DNA from: JAGWBD01 sp965220615
GTDB lineage: Bacteria; Chloroflexota; Anaerolineae; Aggregatilineales; Phototrophicaceae
Reading direction: 5' to 3'
Assembly (NCBI GenBank): GCA_965220615.1
Contig: CBDCQL010000002.1
Coordinates: 1,984,001-2,048,000 of the forward strand
DNA length: 64,000 nt
The number at the start of each line of letters is the position of its first letter. The stretch's first letter is position 1. Below are positions 1-9,216 of the stretch, piece after piece. The translations under genes and the position numbers were made by a program. The notes under the pieces are model-generated. The model made no database searches. It saw only the letters and a program-made list of their open reading frames with translations, and was not told the origin of the DNA.

Positions 1-344
1 GACTTGCCGGGTTGGATGCCAAAAAATCAGCAGTTCTGCATCGATATTACTCGGAAATGATGCGAGTGCTTAACGAAATGTTCCGGGTCCTGCGTCCAGG
101 TAAGGCTGCGATTCTCGTAGTGGGAAGTTCCGTTATGCGCGGAATGGACACCCGAACCCCGTATTGTCTTGGTGAAATTGGCAGGTCTTTGGGTTTTGAG
201 GTTCCGCCATTCGGTATACGCAGGCTGGACCGAAACAGACGCATGATGCCTGTCAGTTCAAAGAGAGATGTAAATTCGCTCATTCAGCAGCGGATGCATG
301 AGGAATATGTCATCGGATTCTACAAGCCCAGGGCATGTGAGTGA
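1..344 (+). CDS. DNA methyltransferase, C-terminal part (5' end outside window)
   Basis: The reading frame is already open at the first base, so only the last ~114 codons are present; the TTG at 12 is probably not the true start. The segment FRVLRPGKAAILVVGSS is the typical 'conclusion of the Rossmann sheet' of a class I SAM-dependent methyltransferase, and the closing HEEYVIGFYKP resembles the last strand of N4/N6 (DPPY-type) DNA methylases. The catalytic motif lies outside the window. The stop is followed after 4 bp by a NgoMIV-like restriction endonuclease gene, so this is most likely the modification half of a restriction-modification pair. Base composition is clearly more AT-rich than the genes to the right, which suggests horizontal acquisition. 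Confidence 0.6.
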   Translation, partial: LAGLDAKKSAVLHRYYSEMMRVLNEMFRVLRPGKAAILVVGSSVMRGMDTRTPYCLGEIGRSLGFEVPPFGIRRLDRNRRMMPVSSKRDVNSLIQQRMHEEYVIGFYKPRACE

Positions 345-348
345 TCAA

Positions 349-1207
349 ATGACATTAGCAGAACTTCGTCACACTTATCATCGGGAATTGTGCAGAGAGA
401 TAATCCGCAAAAAGAATGGTAAAGATGGGCCGTGCCCAAATTTCGCAGATGGTGACAGTAAAGCAAGTGGTGAAATAGCTTGGCATATAGTAAATGCAAT
501 TGGATGTAATCCCTCTGGAAGAAACGTAAATGCTCAAACAGCAGGGAAACGTTTTGAAGAGGTGACTCTTCGTTTCCTTAGAAGGGCATTTGGACTTCTT
601 CAACATATAAGACCAGGCCCCTGGAAATACAGTACTCATACTTCAATTTCTGAGTTTGCTCAGTACAGGCATCTCGCAGTTCTGGAAGAAATTGTTGAAA
701 ACCGCACTGAGTTGATTTCCGCATTTGGAGGCGACTATATCATCAAGCCTGATATCGTAATTGGGCGCGTTCCCTTCACGGACGAAGAACTGAATCTAAA
801 TGGAGCGGGCCTGCTTGAACTGCAAGACATTGCGAAAAAGTCTCCATTGCGAAAGAGCAATTCAAATCAGCCTCGCCAACTATTACATGCAAGCATTTCC
901 TGCAAATGGACATTGAGAAGTGATCGGGCACAAAACACTCGCGCTGAAGCATTGAACCTGATTCGCAATCGAAAAGGCCCATTGGCACACGCCTCTGCAG
1001 TGACCGCGGAGCCATTGCCAACCAGATTGGCAGCACTGGCTCTCGGAACGGGTGACCTGGACTGTGTCTATCACTTTGCCCTTCCGGAATTGCGCGATGC
1101 AGTAAGGGCGCAGGAGAAAACTGGTCAGTTTGGATATGCTCAACGTGCTAATGGAAGGCGATCGTCTGCGCGACATCAGTGATTTGCCGCTCGACATCGC
1201 CATTTGA
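349..1207 (+). pseudogene. NgoMIV-family type II restriction endonuclease, frameshifted near the 3' end
   Basis: From ATG 349 the protein matches NgoMIV (GCCGGC-specific) along its length. Visible landmarks are FEEVTLRFL (catalytic Glu region), LQHIRPGPW, an Asp in YIIKPDIVIG, and ISCKWTLRSDRAQN carrying the Ser-Cys-Lys of the active site, then TAEPLPTRLAALALGTGDLDCVYHFAL. As read, the frame then departs from the family and stops at 1182. The next frame continues with LDMLNVLMEGDRLRDISDLP and stops at 1207, which is the expected family C-terminus. One surplus A in the AAAA at 1117-1120 explains this; removing it gives 285 residues, close to NgoMIV. The tail may have been lost by mutation, by phase variation or by a sequencing error. 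The core catalytic residues are intact upstream of the shift. Confidence 0.85.
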
Positions 1208-1239
1208 TGCCTCGCCACCCGCTGGACAAGGACCAAATT

Positions 1240-2574
1240 ATGACCCGACCCAATTTCCTGCTGCTCATCGCCGACGACCACCGCCATTCGGCCATCGGCG
1301 CCCTGGGGCTGGAGCCGGTGGAGACGCCGACCTTCGACAGCCTGATGGCGCAGGGCTCGGCCTTCACCCGCGCCGGGATCATGGGCGCCACCTCCCACGC
1401 CGTTTGTTTGCCCAGCCGCGGCATGCTGCTCAGCGGACGCGGACTCTTCCGCACGCCCGATCCGCTGCCGGTCGATGCGCCCCTGCTGCCCGAGCTGCTG
1501 TGGCAGGAGGGCTACGAGACCTGCGGCATCGGCAAGTGGCACAACCACAGCGAAAGTTACGCGCGCTGCTTCAGCACGGGGGGCAAGGTATTTCTCGGCG
1601 GCATGTCCGACCAGTACGCCGTGCCCGTCTATCCCTGGGCCGCCGTGCGTACGCAGGACGAAAGCCGCCTGGAAGTCCATGACGCCTTCTCCACCACGCT
1701 CTTCGCCGACGAGGCCATCAACTTCCTGCAGTCGCGCGGCCCAGACGACGATCCCTTCTTCGCCTGGGTGTCCTTCACCTCTCCGCATGACCCGCGCACG
1801 CCGCCCGGCGACTACGCCACGCGCTACCAGGCCGACGATATCGAATTGCCGGCCAACTTTATGGCGCAACACCCCTTCGACCTCGGCATCAGCGACGTCC
1901 GCGACGAGGTGCTGGCCGAACAGCCGCGCGACGAGGCCGAAATCCGCCAGCACGTCGCCGACTACTACGGCATGATCACGCACATGGACGCCGAAATCGG
2001 GCGCATTCTGGAGACGCTGGAGCGGCAGGGCCTGGCCGACAACACGATCGTCATCTACTGCGCCGACCACGGCCTGTCACTCGGTCAGCACGGGCTGATG
2101 GGCAAGCAGAACGTCTACGAACACAGCCTGCGCATCCCGCTCATTCTGCGCGGGCCGGGCATCGTCGCCGGTCAGCGATCGGACGCGCTCTGTTATCTGC
2201 ACGATCTCTACCCCACCCTGCTGGAGCGCGCCGGCTGCGCCCTGCCGGAGACCAACGAGGGCTTCAGTCTGAACGCCCTGCTCGCGGGTCAGGGCACGCG
2301 GCATCGTCGCTCTCTTTTCGCCGCCTGGCAGCCCACCCAGGGGCACCCGGGCGCGCAGCCGCACATGCGCAGCCTGCGCGGCGAACGCTTCAAGCTGATC
2401 GAGTCGCGGGTCAGCGGCGCGGCGCACACGCAGCTCTTCGACCTGCAGGCCGACCCGCTGGAGATGAACGATCTGTCAGGGTTGCGCGGCTACCAGCACG
2501 TCATGGAGCGCATGCGCGCCCGCCTGCGCATCTGGCAACGCAGCGCCGGAGATCCGCTGGTCAGCGAGGATTGA
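1240..2574 (+). CDS. Sulfatase (type I, formylglycine-dependent)
   Basis: A 444-residue sulfatase starting MTRPNFLLLIADD; ATG 1240 is chosen because AAGGA lies ~7 bp upstream and the family N-terminal metal-binding Asp-Asp follows directly. The formylglycine motif C-L-P-S-R (Cys56) followed by LLSGR is intact, as are SPHDP, the C-A-D-H-G metal site and the later Lys/His region. No signal peptide is visible, so it probably acts in the cytoplasm on imported sulfated oligosaccharides. It lies 32 bp after the restriction endonuclease gene but has the GC content of the glycan locus. It converges on a second sulfatase gene at 2621-4405. The exact sulfated sugar cannot be deduced. Confidence 0.9.
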   Translation: MTRPNFLLLIADDHRHSAIGALGLEPVETPTFDSLMAQGSAFTRAGIMGATSHAVCLPSRGMLLSGRGLFRTPDPLPVDAPLLPELLWQEGYETCGIGKWHNHSESYARCFSTGGKVFLGGMSDQYAVPVYPWAAVRTQDESRLEVHDAFSTTLFADEAINFLQSRGPDDDPFFAWVSFTSPHDPRTPPGDYATRYQADDIELPANFMAQHPFDLGISDVRDEVLAEQPRDEAEIRQHVADYYGMITHMDAEIGRILETLERQGLADNTIVIYCADHGLSLGQHGLMGKQNVYEHSLRIPLILRGPGIVAGQRSDALCYLHDLYPTLLERAGCALPETNEGFSLNALLAGQGTRHRRSLFAAWQPTQGHPGAQPHMRSLRGERFKLIESRVSGAAHTQLFDLQADPLEMNDLSGLRGYQHVMERMRARLRIWQRSAGDPLVSED

Positions 2575-2577
2575 CCC

Positions 2578-2619
2578 GGCCCCTGTAGCGGCGAGCGACT
2601 GAAGGTGCGGGCAGGGGCC
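2578..2619. terminator. Inverted repeat between convergent sulfatase genes
   Basis: GGCCCCTG at 2578-2585 pairs with CAGGGGCC at 2612-2619 across a 26-nt loop, exactly in the 46-bp gap between two convergent genes. There is no T-tract, so a bidirectional terminator role is only suggested by position. Confidence 0.3.
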
Positions 2620-2620
2620 A

Positions 2621-4405
2621 TCAGGCCATCTTACCTTCCAGCAAACGGATTTGCACGTAGTATGCGCCGCGGGCGCGACCCTCGTCGTCCAGCAGGCGCG
2701 CGCGCAGATGCGCCGTGCCCGGTTGCAAGTCAGCCGTGAAGCGGACGCCCTGGCTGCCGGGCTCGACCTCGCCCGCCAGATCCAGTGGCGGCCGTTCGTC
2801 GGCGTAGTCGATGCGTAGCGTGGCCCGCGTCAGCGGCAATGCGACCCCGCCTGTGTACCAATAGTAGAATCGCTCATCGACCCACTCGCGCTCCCAGGCC
2901 ACGTCGTCGCCCTCGATTCCGGCGTCGATGGCGTGCTGCGTCTCCGGCGGCCAGCGGCGCAACTCGAACTCGTAGCGCCCGCCCTGCAGGATCTCCACTT
3001 CGAAATGGCCTTCGGCGTCGCGACCCTGGCGCACGTCTCCCTGGGAGACGATGGCGTCGCATTCCTCGTTGCGCCAGTCGTGCCCCGTCAGCAGGGTCTG
3101 CTGCGCAGCCGGCCCGCCGATGGCCATCGGGATGTCGCGATTGAACTGCTCGCTGACCAGCTCCCACCACGCCTCGTAGTCCGCGCGCATCTGCTCCACG
3201 CGCCCAGGATGCCCCGCTGCGACGTCCTCGCGCTGACCGGGATCGCTGGCAAGATTGTAAAGCTCCACGCCGTCGATCAGGCGCCAGGAGCCGCGCATCA
3301 CCGCACTCATGCGCCATTTGCACGGCCGTACCAGGCGCTGCGTATCGGTGACGACGCTGCGCTCCGGCCAGTCGGCATCATCGCCTTCCAGCAGCGGGCG
3401 CAGACTGCGACCATGCACCGGCGGGCCGGCCTCGTCGACCACGCCGCAGAGGTCCAGCAGGGTCGGCTTGATGTCGATGTGCGAACTGAGCCGGTCGATA
3501 TCGCGACCGCCGCCCAGGCCGCCCGCCGGCCAGCGCAGGAAGAAGGGCACGCGGTGGCCGCCTTCGTACTGCCAGACCTTCATGCCGCGCATGCCGGCGT
3601 TGTAGCCGTCGACAACGTGGCCGTCCTCATCCACGCTGACGCCGCCGGCGCTGCCGTTGTCGGTCGAGAAGATCAGCAAGGTGTTCTCCTCCAGCCCCAG
3701 CTCCGCCAGGCGCGCCCTCAGCCCGCCGAAGTTCTCGTCGATGTTGGCGATCATGCCGTAGAAGCGGGCGCGCTCTTCGGAGACCCGCCCGCGGTAGGGG
3801 TCGCTGTAGCGCGTCTCCACGTTCCAGGGGCTGTGCGGCGCGTTGGGCGTGATCATGCAGAAGAAGGGACGCTCGCGGTTGCGTTCGATGAAGGCCAGCC
3901 CTTCACGGAACCAGACGTCGCTGCAGTAGCCCTCGAACTGTCGCAATTCGCCGTTGTCGCGGTAAACGTCGTCGAAATAGTCGTTGCCCCAGTGGTCGTT
4001 GGTCTGGCTGATGCCGCCGGCGCCATGCACGATGGCCTCGTCGAAGCCGCGCTCCAGCGGCGTGTAGGGCGAGACGTCGCCCAAATGCCACTTGCCGAAG
4101 ATGCCCGTACGCCAGCCCGCCGCCCGCAGACTGTCCGCCAGCGTGCGCTCGTCCTGGCGCAGCAGGGAGCGGCCGCCGATTGTGTGCCAGACTCCGGTGC
4201 TGTTGGCGTAACGCCCGGTCAGCAGCCCGGCCCGCGTCGGCGCGCAGGTCGGCCCCACGTGATAATCGCGCAGGCGCAGACTCTCGTCGTGAAAGGCGTC
4301 GAGGTGCGGCGTGCGCAAGACCGGGTTACCGGTGCAACTCAAATCACCATAGCCCTGGTCGTCGGTCATCACCAGCACGATGTTGGGGCGTCGGATGTCG
4401 TTCAC
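2621..4405 (-). CDS. Arylsulfatase-type sulfatase with C-terminal extension
   Basis: Starts at GTG 4405 (MNDIRRPNIVLVMTDDQGYG), preceded by GGAGG with a 4-bp spacer; the frame is open further upstream but would run into the preceding gene. The 594-residue protein has the formylglycine motif C-A-P-T-R at Cys54 followed by LLTGR, the Asp-Asp metal site, TPNAPHSPW and the FSTDNGS motif. The last ~120 residues form an extra domain beyond the core sulfatase (REDVAAGHPG onward). There is no signal peptide. It is the last gene of a leftward operon (GH117-like, FG-GAP protein, TIM-barrel protein, sulfatase) and lies 16 bp after the TIM-barrel gene. The role is desulfation of a glycan intermediate; position specificity is unknown. 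Confidence 0.9.
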   Translation of the reverse strand: MNDIRRPNIVLVMTDDQGYGDLSCTGNPVLRTPHLDAFHDESLRLRDYHVGPTCAPTRAGLLTGRYANSTGVWHTIGGRSLLRQDERTLADSLRAAGWRTGIFGKWHLGDVSPYTPLERGFDEAIVHGAGGISQTNDHWGNDYFDDVYRDNGELRQFEGYCSDVWFREGLAFIERNRERPFFCMITPNAPHSPWNVETRYSDPYRGRVSEERARFYGMIANIDENFGGLRARLAELGLEENTLLIFSTDNGSAGGVSVDEDGHVVDGYNAGMRGMKVWQYEGGHRVPFFLRWPAGGLGGGRDIDRLSSHIDIKPTLLDLCGVVDEAGPPVHGRSLRPLLEGDDADWPERSVVTDTQRLVRPCKWRMSAVMRGSWRLIDGVELYNLASDPGQREDVAAGHPGRVEQMRADYEAWWELVSEQFNRDIPMAIGGPAAQQTLLTGHDWRNEECDAIVSQGDVRQGRDAEGHFEVEILQGGRYEFELRRWPPETQHAIDAGIEGDDVAWEREWVDERFYYWYTGGVALPLTRATLRIDYADERPPLDLAGEVEPGSQGVRFTADLQPGTAHLRARLLDDEGRARGAYYVQIRLLEGKMA

Positions 4406-4421
4406 GGAGCCTCCAGTATTG

Positions 4422-6212
4422 TCATTCAAGTTCCAGAATGGCCCACATATCGAGCCGCGAAATGCGCACGCGGGTTTCGTCGTCATCACTGACGCAGTCC
4501 AGCGTCTCCGCGGATCTGCCGGGCGCGTGCAGGCGGACGCTGCTGAAATCGCGTTTGTAGAGTGAATGTTTGATACCCAGCGTGAAATCGCGTTGCCGAT
4601 GGTAGGCGTCACCCCCGGCGTCGTAGTTCGTGTTCAACAAATGCACGATTGCCGGCGCTTGCGGTTCCTGCGGCTGATGGCGCGGCACGGCCACAATGCC
4701 CGCCGCCCCTTCGATGGTCAGCGGTCGTTCCAGCGTCGCCAGCAGCGATTCCGTCGAACTGAAGCTGTGCAGCCGCTCACCGGCCCACCGCAGGCGAGCT
4801 TCCTGCTCCTCCGTCAGCGGCGAGGGCTCGAAGCGCACGACCGCCTGAAAAGCGTCGAGGTCCGCCGTCGCCAGCTGGTCCGGCAATTTGCCGTCGCCGG
4901 CGATGAGCAAACGCGTGGGAATGTTGGCCTGGGTCAGGGCCAGCAGGGCCCGGTGCAGCGGGGTGTCCGGCGCGCTGCGCTCCTGCCCGCCCAGACGACC
5001 GGCGCGCGTCTCGCCCACGAAACGCCGCACGGCCAGGTTGCTGAACACCAGCGCCACGCTGGCCAGGGACTCGTAGTCATCCAGCAGACCGGCGTGGTCC
5101 TGGATGAAATGGCAAATCTCTTCGTAGTCGCCGGGATCGCTGTAGTACCAGCGGTCGGCCTCGCCGGGGACGCGCAGGGTCCACATCTTGTCCGGGACCA
5201 TGAAGACGTGGCCCAGGGCCGTGGCCTGCGCCATCCACAGGCGAATGTGCCCTGGCCGCCGTTTGAGTCGGTAGGGCTCGAAGGCGCGCGGTATGCCGGT
5301 CAGGCCGACGATCCGCCCCAGCGCCTCGGCCAGTTTCAGGGCATAGATCGGCGAGGTCGGAAAGACCTCCCGCTCCGGCGGATGGTATTCCAGTTCGTTG
5401 GTGTAGAAGTCCTGCGCCCCGACGGCGTAGGTGAACTGCGGCCAGTACCAGGGCGAATTCGAGCTCATCGGCACGTAGTCGTCGCGGAATTCCTGCGCGC
5501 GGCTTTTGAACTCGCGGAAGAGCGCGTCGACCTCCCCCCACTGGTAATCGAAATAGTGACCGGCCAGCGGGATGGTCGGCGGCCAGGCCTGGATATTCTC
5601 GCGAAAACGGGCGTCATCGACGCCGCGCTCCCGCAACCAGTCGCCCCAGTCGAAGCGGCAGATGTCCTCCACCCCTTCGGCCAGCAGTTGTTCCGGCGTC
5701 AGGTTCTGCGCCAGCCAGTCACGGAATCCCGCCACGCAGTGCCTGCAGAAGCAACCGCCATAACGTGCGGTCAGCGCGCCGATGGTCGGGATGGCCGAAT
5801 CGATCATCAGCCAGTCCGTGCCGGCCTTCATCACCCGGTCCAGCTGGTGGAAGAGATAGCGGCGATAGCCCGGCGCATTGGTGCAGAAGTGCCAGGAGGG
5901 ATTGCCGCGGTAGCGGTGCGTCCACCAGGTGTGTTGCGGTCGGCCCTCAATGTCGCGTACGACCGAATCCATGTAGTCCGGGTCGTAGTCGATCATGCCG
6001 ATCCAGTCGGCGTCGAGCTCGACCCGGCCCTGGAATTTTGCGCCGCAGCGATGGGCCTCGTCCACGTCGCGCATCATTTCGCCGTCCGGCGGCAGACCGC
6101 GTCGGTCCGGTTCCGGCAGAAAACCCCAGGCGAGCGCCGTGGCGCGGTAGCGGCGATAGTCCTCCATGCTGCAGGGCCGGGTGATGACCACGTCCGAACG
6201 CCGGAGACTCAT
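4422..6212 (-). CDS. TIM-barrel glycoside hydrolase-like protein, substrate unknown
   Basis: A 596-residue protein with no signal peptide. The N-terminal half looks like a (beta/alpha)8 barrel of the GH42/alpha-L-fucosidase-like superfamily: a substrate-exit region around MIDYDPDYMD, a strand ending WLMIDSAIP, and the CFCRHCVAGFRDWL Cys/His cluster commonly seen in beta-galactosidase-like hypothetical proteins. A second region (LASVALVFSNLAVRRFVG to LLIAGDGKLPDQL) resembles the glutamine-amidotransferase-like trimerisation domain that follows such barrels, and the end looks like a beta domain. Its ATG overlaps the TGA of the preceding FG-GAP gene (ATGA), so translation is probably coupled. 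The operon with a GH117-like enzyme and a sulfatase supports a glycan-degrading role; catalytic residues cannot be assigned. Confidence 0.55.
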   Translation of the reverse strand: MSLRRSDVVITRPCSMEDYRRYRATALAWGFLPEPDRRGLPPDGEMMRDVDEAHRCGAKFQGRVELDADWIGMIDYDPDYMDSVVRDIEGRPQHTWWTHRYRGNPSWHFCTNAPGYRRYLFHQLDRVMKAGTDWLMIDSAIPTIGALTARYGGCFCRHCVAGFRDWLAQNLTPEQLLAEGVEDICRFDWGDWLRERGVDDARFRENIQAWPPTIPLAGHYFDYQWGEVDALFREFKSRAQEFRDDYVPMSSNSPWYWPQFTYAVGAQDFYTNELEYHPPEREVFPTSPIYALKLAEALGRIVGLTGIPRAFEPYRLKRRPGHIRLWMAQATALGHVFMVPDKMWTLRVPGEADRWYYSDPGDYEEICHFIQDHAGLLDDYESLASVALVFSNLAVRRFVGETRAGRLGGQERSAPDTPLHRALLALTQANIPTRLLIAGDGKLPDQLATADLDAFQAVVRFEPSPLTEEQEARLRWAGERLHSFSSTESLLATLERPLTIEGAAGIVAVPRHQPQEPQAPAIVHLLNTNYDAGGDAYHRQRDFTLGIKHSLYKRDFSSVRLHAPGRSAETLDCVSDDDETRVRISRLDMWAILELE

Positions 6213-9187
6213 GCGCCATCCTCCCGGCAGGCGAACCCGTTGCCGTAATGATTGACGAAGAGGAGATCGGGGAGGTCGGCCTTCACCAGGTAAAGCTCCG
6301 GCAGGCCGTCGCCGGCGAGATCGGCCGCGGTGGCGGCGACAGCGCTACCGGCCAGGTCCAGACCGGCGCATGCGCTGACGAGATAAAAGCTCGCGTCGCC
6401 ACGGTTGAGCCACAATTGACTGGACTGGCTGCCCGTCACGAAAAGGTCAGGCGCGCCGTCGCCGTCAAAATCGCGGGCGACGACCTCGCTGCCGCTGGCG
6501 GCGATCATGCCCGGCTCCGCCTCGCTGAAGCTGCCATCGCCCCCGTTCAGGTAAAGGGCGCCGGGTCGTCCTTCTCTGGCGATGTAGAGATCAGGCAGTC
6601 CGTCGCCGTCGAAATCGGCGCTGGCGAGGCCGCGGCCCGGGCTGCGACCCGCCGCGCTGCCGCTCAGGTCCGTTTCCAGAAAGACGGCCCCGCCCTGGTT
6701 GATGAAGAGATGGTCGGGTTGACCGTCGTTGACCAGGTAGAGGTCGACGTCGCCGTCCGACTCCACGTCGAGGGCGGCGACGGCGCGCCCGATGCCGCGC
6801 CCCGCGATCTCCGCGTCAACCAGGGTGAAGCGGGCCGATCCATCGTTCAGCCAGAGTTCGTTGCGCTGACGCTGGTGCACTACGTAGAGGTCGAGGTCGC
6901 CGTCGCCGTCAAAGTCGGCGGCGACCGCCGCTTCGCTGCCCAGCGCCTCCTGACCCACGCCCGCGTCATCGGCGACCTCAAAGACGCCGTCGCCGCGGTT
7001 GAGATAGAGGACGTCCTTCTGCTGCGCGTTGAGCAAGTAGAGGTCCAGGTCCTCGTCGCCGTCCAGGTCCGCCGCGACCGCCGCCACGCCAAAGCCGCCG
7101 TGATCGACGCCCGCCGCTTCACCGGCCGCGACAAAGCCGCCGTCGCCCTGGTTCAGCAGCAGGGCATTGGTCTGACCGTGGTTGACCAGGTAGAGGTCAT
7201 CGAGTCCGTCGCCGTTGAAGTCGCCGGCGACGGCCGCCGCGCCCGGTTCGTATTCGGCGGGCATCAGCGGCACTTGCGGCGCCGTCAGGGCCGCGCCCGC
7301 CAGGGTGATGTGAACGACGTTGTTCGACGGCCAATCATCTCCAGGCAGCAGCGCCTCCACTTCCAGCGCGTAGTCGATTCCTGCCTCGGGCACGAACGCC
7401 CCGTCCCAAGCGTGATGCAACGTTTCCCCCGAGGGCAAGAGGGCGCTGCCGGAGGGGTCGGCCAGGCTGATCGTGCGGGACAGCTCCAGGCCGTCGCTCC
7501 CGCTCACCGTGAACCGCAGTTGCAGATCGCGCTGCGCTTCGCTGCCCATGTTGAGGATGTCGATTCCGGGATGATAGGGCTGGCCGCAGGCGATTCGGTC
7601 CAGGTGCCCGTCGGACAGGCGCAGGCGCAGGTCGCGTTCGTGGCCATAGGCGGCGGCCTCTTCCACGACCAGATGTTGCCGCGCCGCCACGTCGACCATG
7701 GTCTGGACAATGCCGGAGGGCCAGGCGATTTCGATGCGTTCCACGCGGTCCGCGCCGCCCAGACCGAAGTGCCCCAGCAACTGGTTGCCCGCGCCCAGGC
7801 TCTCGCCGCTGCGCATCTCGCGCAACTGGGTGACGCCCCCTGCGTCCAGTCGGATCTTCGCGCCAATACCGTCGCGGTTGCTGACCACGCCGCGCAGTTC
7901 AAGCGTCAGCCAGTTGCTGTCCCCGGCGTTGTTGCGCCACAGTTGCCCGCTCTGACCGTAACTGGCCAGGTAAAGGTCCAGGTCGCCGTCGCGGTCATAG
8001 TCCGCCCAGGCGCCGGAGCGCGTCCACTGCGCCGCGTCCATGCCGGTCTCGGCCGCAACGTCCGTAAAGCGGCCGTCGCCGCGGTTGTGGTAGAGCGCAT
8101 CGGGCTGGCCGTCGCCGCTGTCCAGCGGGCTGCCGCAAAGAAAACTGTCCAGCCAGGTGTCGTGGTCAAAGTCAAAAAACAGCGCGCACCAGGTCAGGGC
8201 CTCGCTGCCATCCGGCAGACTGGCGCGCGCCACACCGGCCACCTGCGTGAAATCGCGGAAGCGGCCATCGCCGATGTTGGCCAGCAACACGTTGGCGCCG
8301 ATGTTGGTGAAAAGGAAGTCCTGATCGAGGTCGTTGTCGACGTCGCCGACCGCCAGGCCCATGCCGTTGACCGTGTAACTGGTGCCGCTGTGCGTCGAAA
8401 CGTCGCGGAACAGCCAGTCGTGCCGCTCCGCCCTGTTGGCCGGGCCGGGTCCTTCATTGCGCCACAGCACGTTGTTGGTGGTCTCGCCAAACCACTTGTC
8501 GTTGATGACGTAGAGGTCCTGATCGCCATCGTCATCGTAGTCGACGAAGCTGGCCACGAAGGCCGCGCCGGAGCGCAGGCGCCAGGGCAGCAAGTCGGAG
8601 GCATCCTCAAAGCGACCGTCGCCGAGGTTGTGCCACAGGCGATCGGCGCTGCCATCCGGCGCGATGTGGTTGCTGATATACAGGTCGAGCCAGCCATCGT
8701 TGTCGTAGTCGCCCCAGGCGCCGGACTGGCTGTAGCCTTCATCACCGAGCCCGGCGGCGGCGGTCACGTCCTCGAAACGACCGTCGCCGAGGTTGCGGAA
8801 AAGCCGGTTGGCGCCGATGTTGGCCACGAAGAGGTCGGGCCAGCCGTCGTTGTCGTAGTCGCCGAAGACCGCTCCGCTGCCGAAGTCCTCCGCCGCGCTG
8901 ACGCCCGCCTCCATTGCGACGTCGATGAAGCTGCCGTCAGCGAGGTTGCGGTAGAGCGCGTTGGGGCCGCCCTGGTTGCTGACGAAGAGGTCGGGCCAGC
9001 CGTCGCGATTGAAATCGCCCCAGGCGACGCCGTTGCCCAGCGGCATGCCCGGCGCCGTACCGGCGTGCGCCAGGCCGACCCCGGCGGCGACGGTCACGTC
9101 GCTGAAGGGCGGCAATGACCCTTCCTGCGCCGGGGACGCCGTCGCCAGCAACAGGCTCAGCATCAAGATGGAAAGCCCCTTGCGCAT
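6209..9187 (-). CDS. Secreted FG-GAP/VCBS repeat protein with central ASPIC/UnbV domain
   Basis: A 992-residue protein with a clear signal peptide (MRKGLSILMLSLLLATASPAQ). It consists of many repeats of the form GDFNRDGWPDLFVSNQG / DYDNDGWLDLYISNH, which are calcium-binding FG-GAP/VCBS propeller blades. There are two blocks, roughly residues 25-430 and 640-985. Between them NRDGIGAKIRLDAGG to QHLVVEE matches the ASPIC/UnbV domain found in CRTAC1-like proteins, followed by a small beta domain. No enzyme motif is visible. GGAAGGAGAGGA precedes the start. Its stop overlaps the next gene's ATG. It is the only evidently exported protein of this operon, so it may bind glycan or mediate adhesion at the cell surface; that is inference. 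Confidence 0.85.
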   Translation of the reverse strand: MRKGLSILMLSLLLATASPAQEGSLPPFSDVTVAAGVGLAHAGTAPGMPLGNGVAWGDFNRDGWPDLFVSNQGGPNALYRNLADGSFIDVAMEAGVSAAEDFGSGAVFGDYDNDGWPDLFVANIGANRLFRNLGDGRFEDVTAAAGLGDEGYSQSGAWGDYDNDGWLDLYISNHIAPDGSADRLWHNLGDGRFEDASDLLPWRLRSGAAFVASFVDYDDDGDQDLYVINDKWFGETTNNVLWRNEGPGPANRAERHDWLFRDVSTHSGTSYTVNGMGLAVGDVDNDLDQDFLFTNIGANVLLANIGDGRFRDFTQVAGVARASLPDGSEALTWCALFFDFDHDTWLDSFLCGSPLDSGDGQPDALYHNRGDGRFTDVAAETGMDAAQWTRSGAWADYDRDGDLDLYLASYGQSGQLWRNNAGDSNWLTLELRGVVSNRDGIGAKIRLDAGGVTQLREMRSGESLGAGNQLLGHFGLGGADRVERIEIAWPSGIVQTMVDVAARQHLVVEEAAAYGHERDLRLRLSDGHLDRIACGQPYHPGIDILNMGSEAQRDLQLRFTVSGSDGLELSRTISLADPSGSALLPSGETLHHAWDGAFVPEAGIDYALEVEALLPGDDWPSNNVVHITLAGAALTAPQVPLMPAEYEPGAAAVAGDFNGDGLDDLYLVNHGQTNALLLNQGDGGFVAAGEAAGVDHGGFGVAAVAADLDGDEDLDLYLLNAQQKDVLYLNRGDGVFEVADDAGVGQEALGSEAAVAADFDGDGDLDLYVVHQRQRNELWLNDGSARFTLVDAEIAGRGIGRAVAALDVESDGDVDLYLVNDGQPDHLFINQGGAVFLETDLSGSAAGRSPGRGLASADFDGDGLPDLYIAREGRPGALYLNGGDGSFSEAEPGMIAASGSEVVARDFDGDGAPDLFVTGSQSSQLWLNRGDASFYLVSACAGLDLAGSAVAATAADLAGDGLPELYLVKADLPDLLFVNHYGNGFACREDGA

Positions 9188-9216
9188 GTTCCTCTCCTTC
9201 CGGTCTGACCGCGCAG

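Noticed and set aside
4566..6248. Open frame on the plus strand opposite the TIM-barrel gene
   Set aside because: Low-complexity, His/Arg/Val-rich translation with no motif; a compositional shadow. The same applies to 883-2070 minus, 2933-4492 plus, 11478-13136 plus and 15821-17224 plus.
6248..9118. Very long open frame on the plus strand (956 codons)
   Set aside because: It is antisense to the FG-GAP repeat gene, whose signal peptide, repeats and ribosome site are unmistakable; high GC and biased codons keep the opposite frame open.
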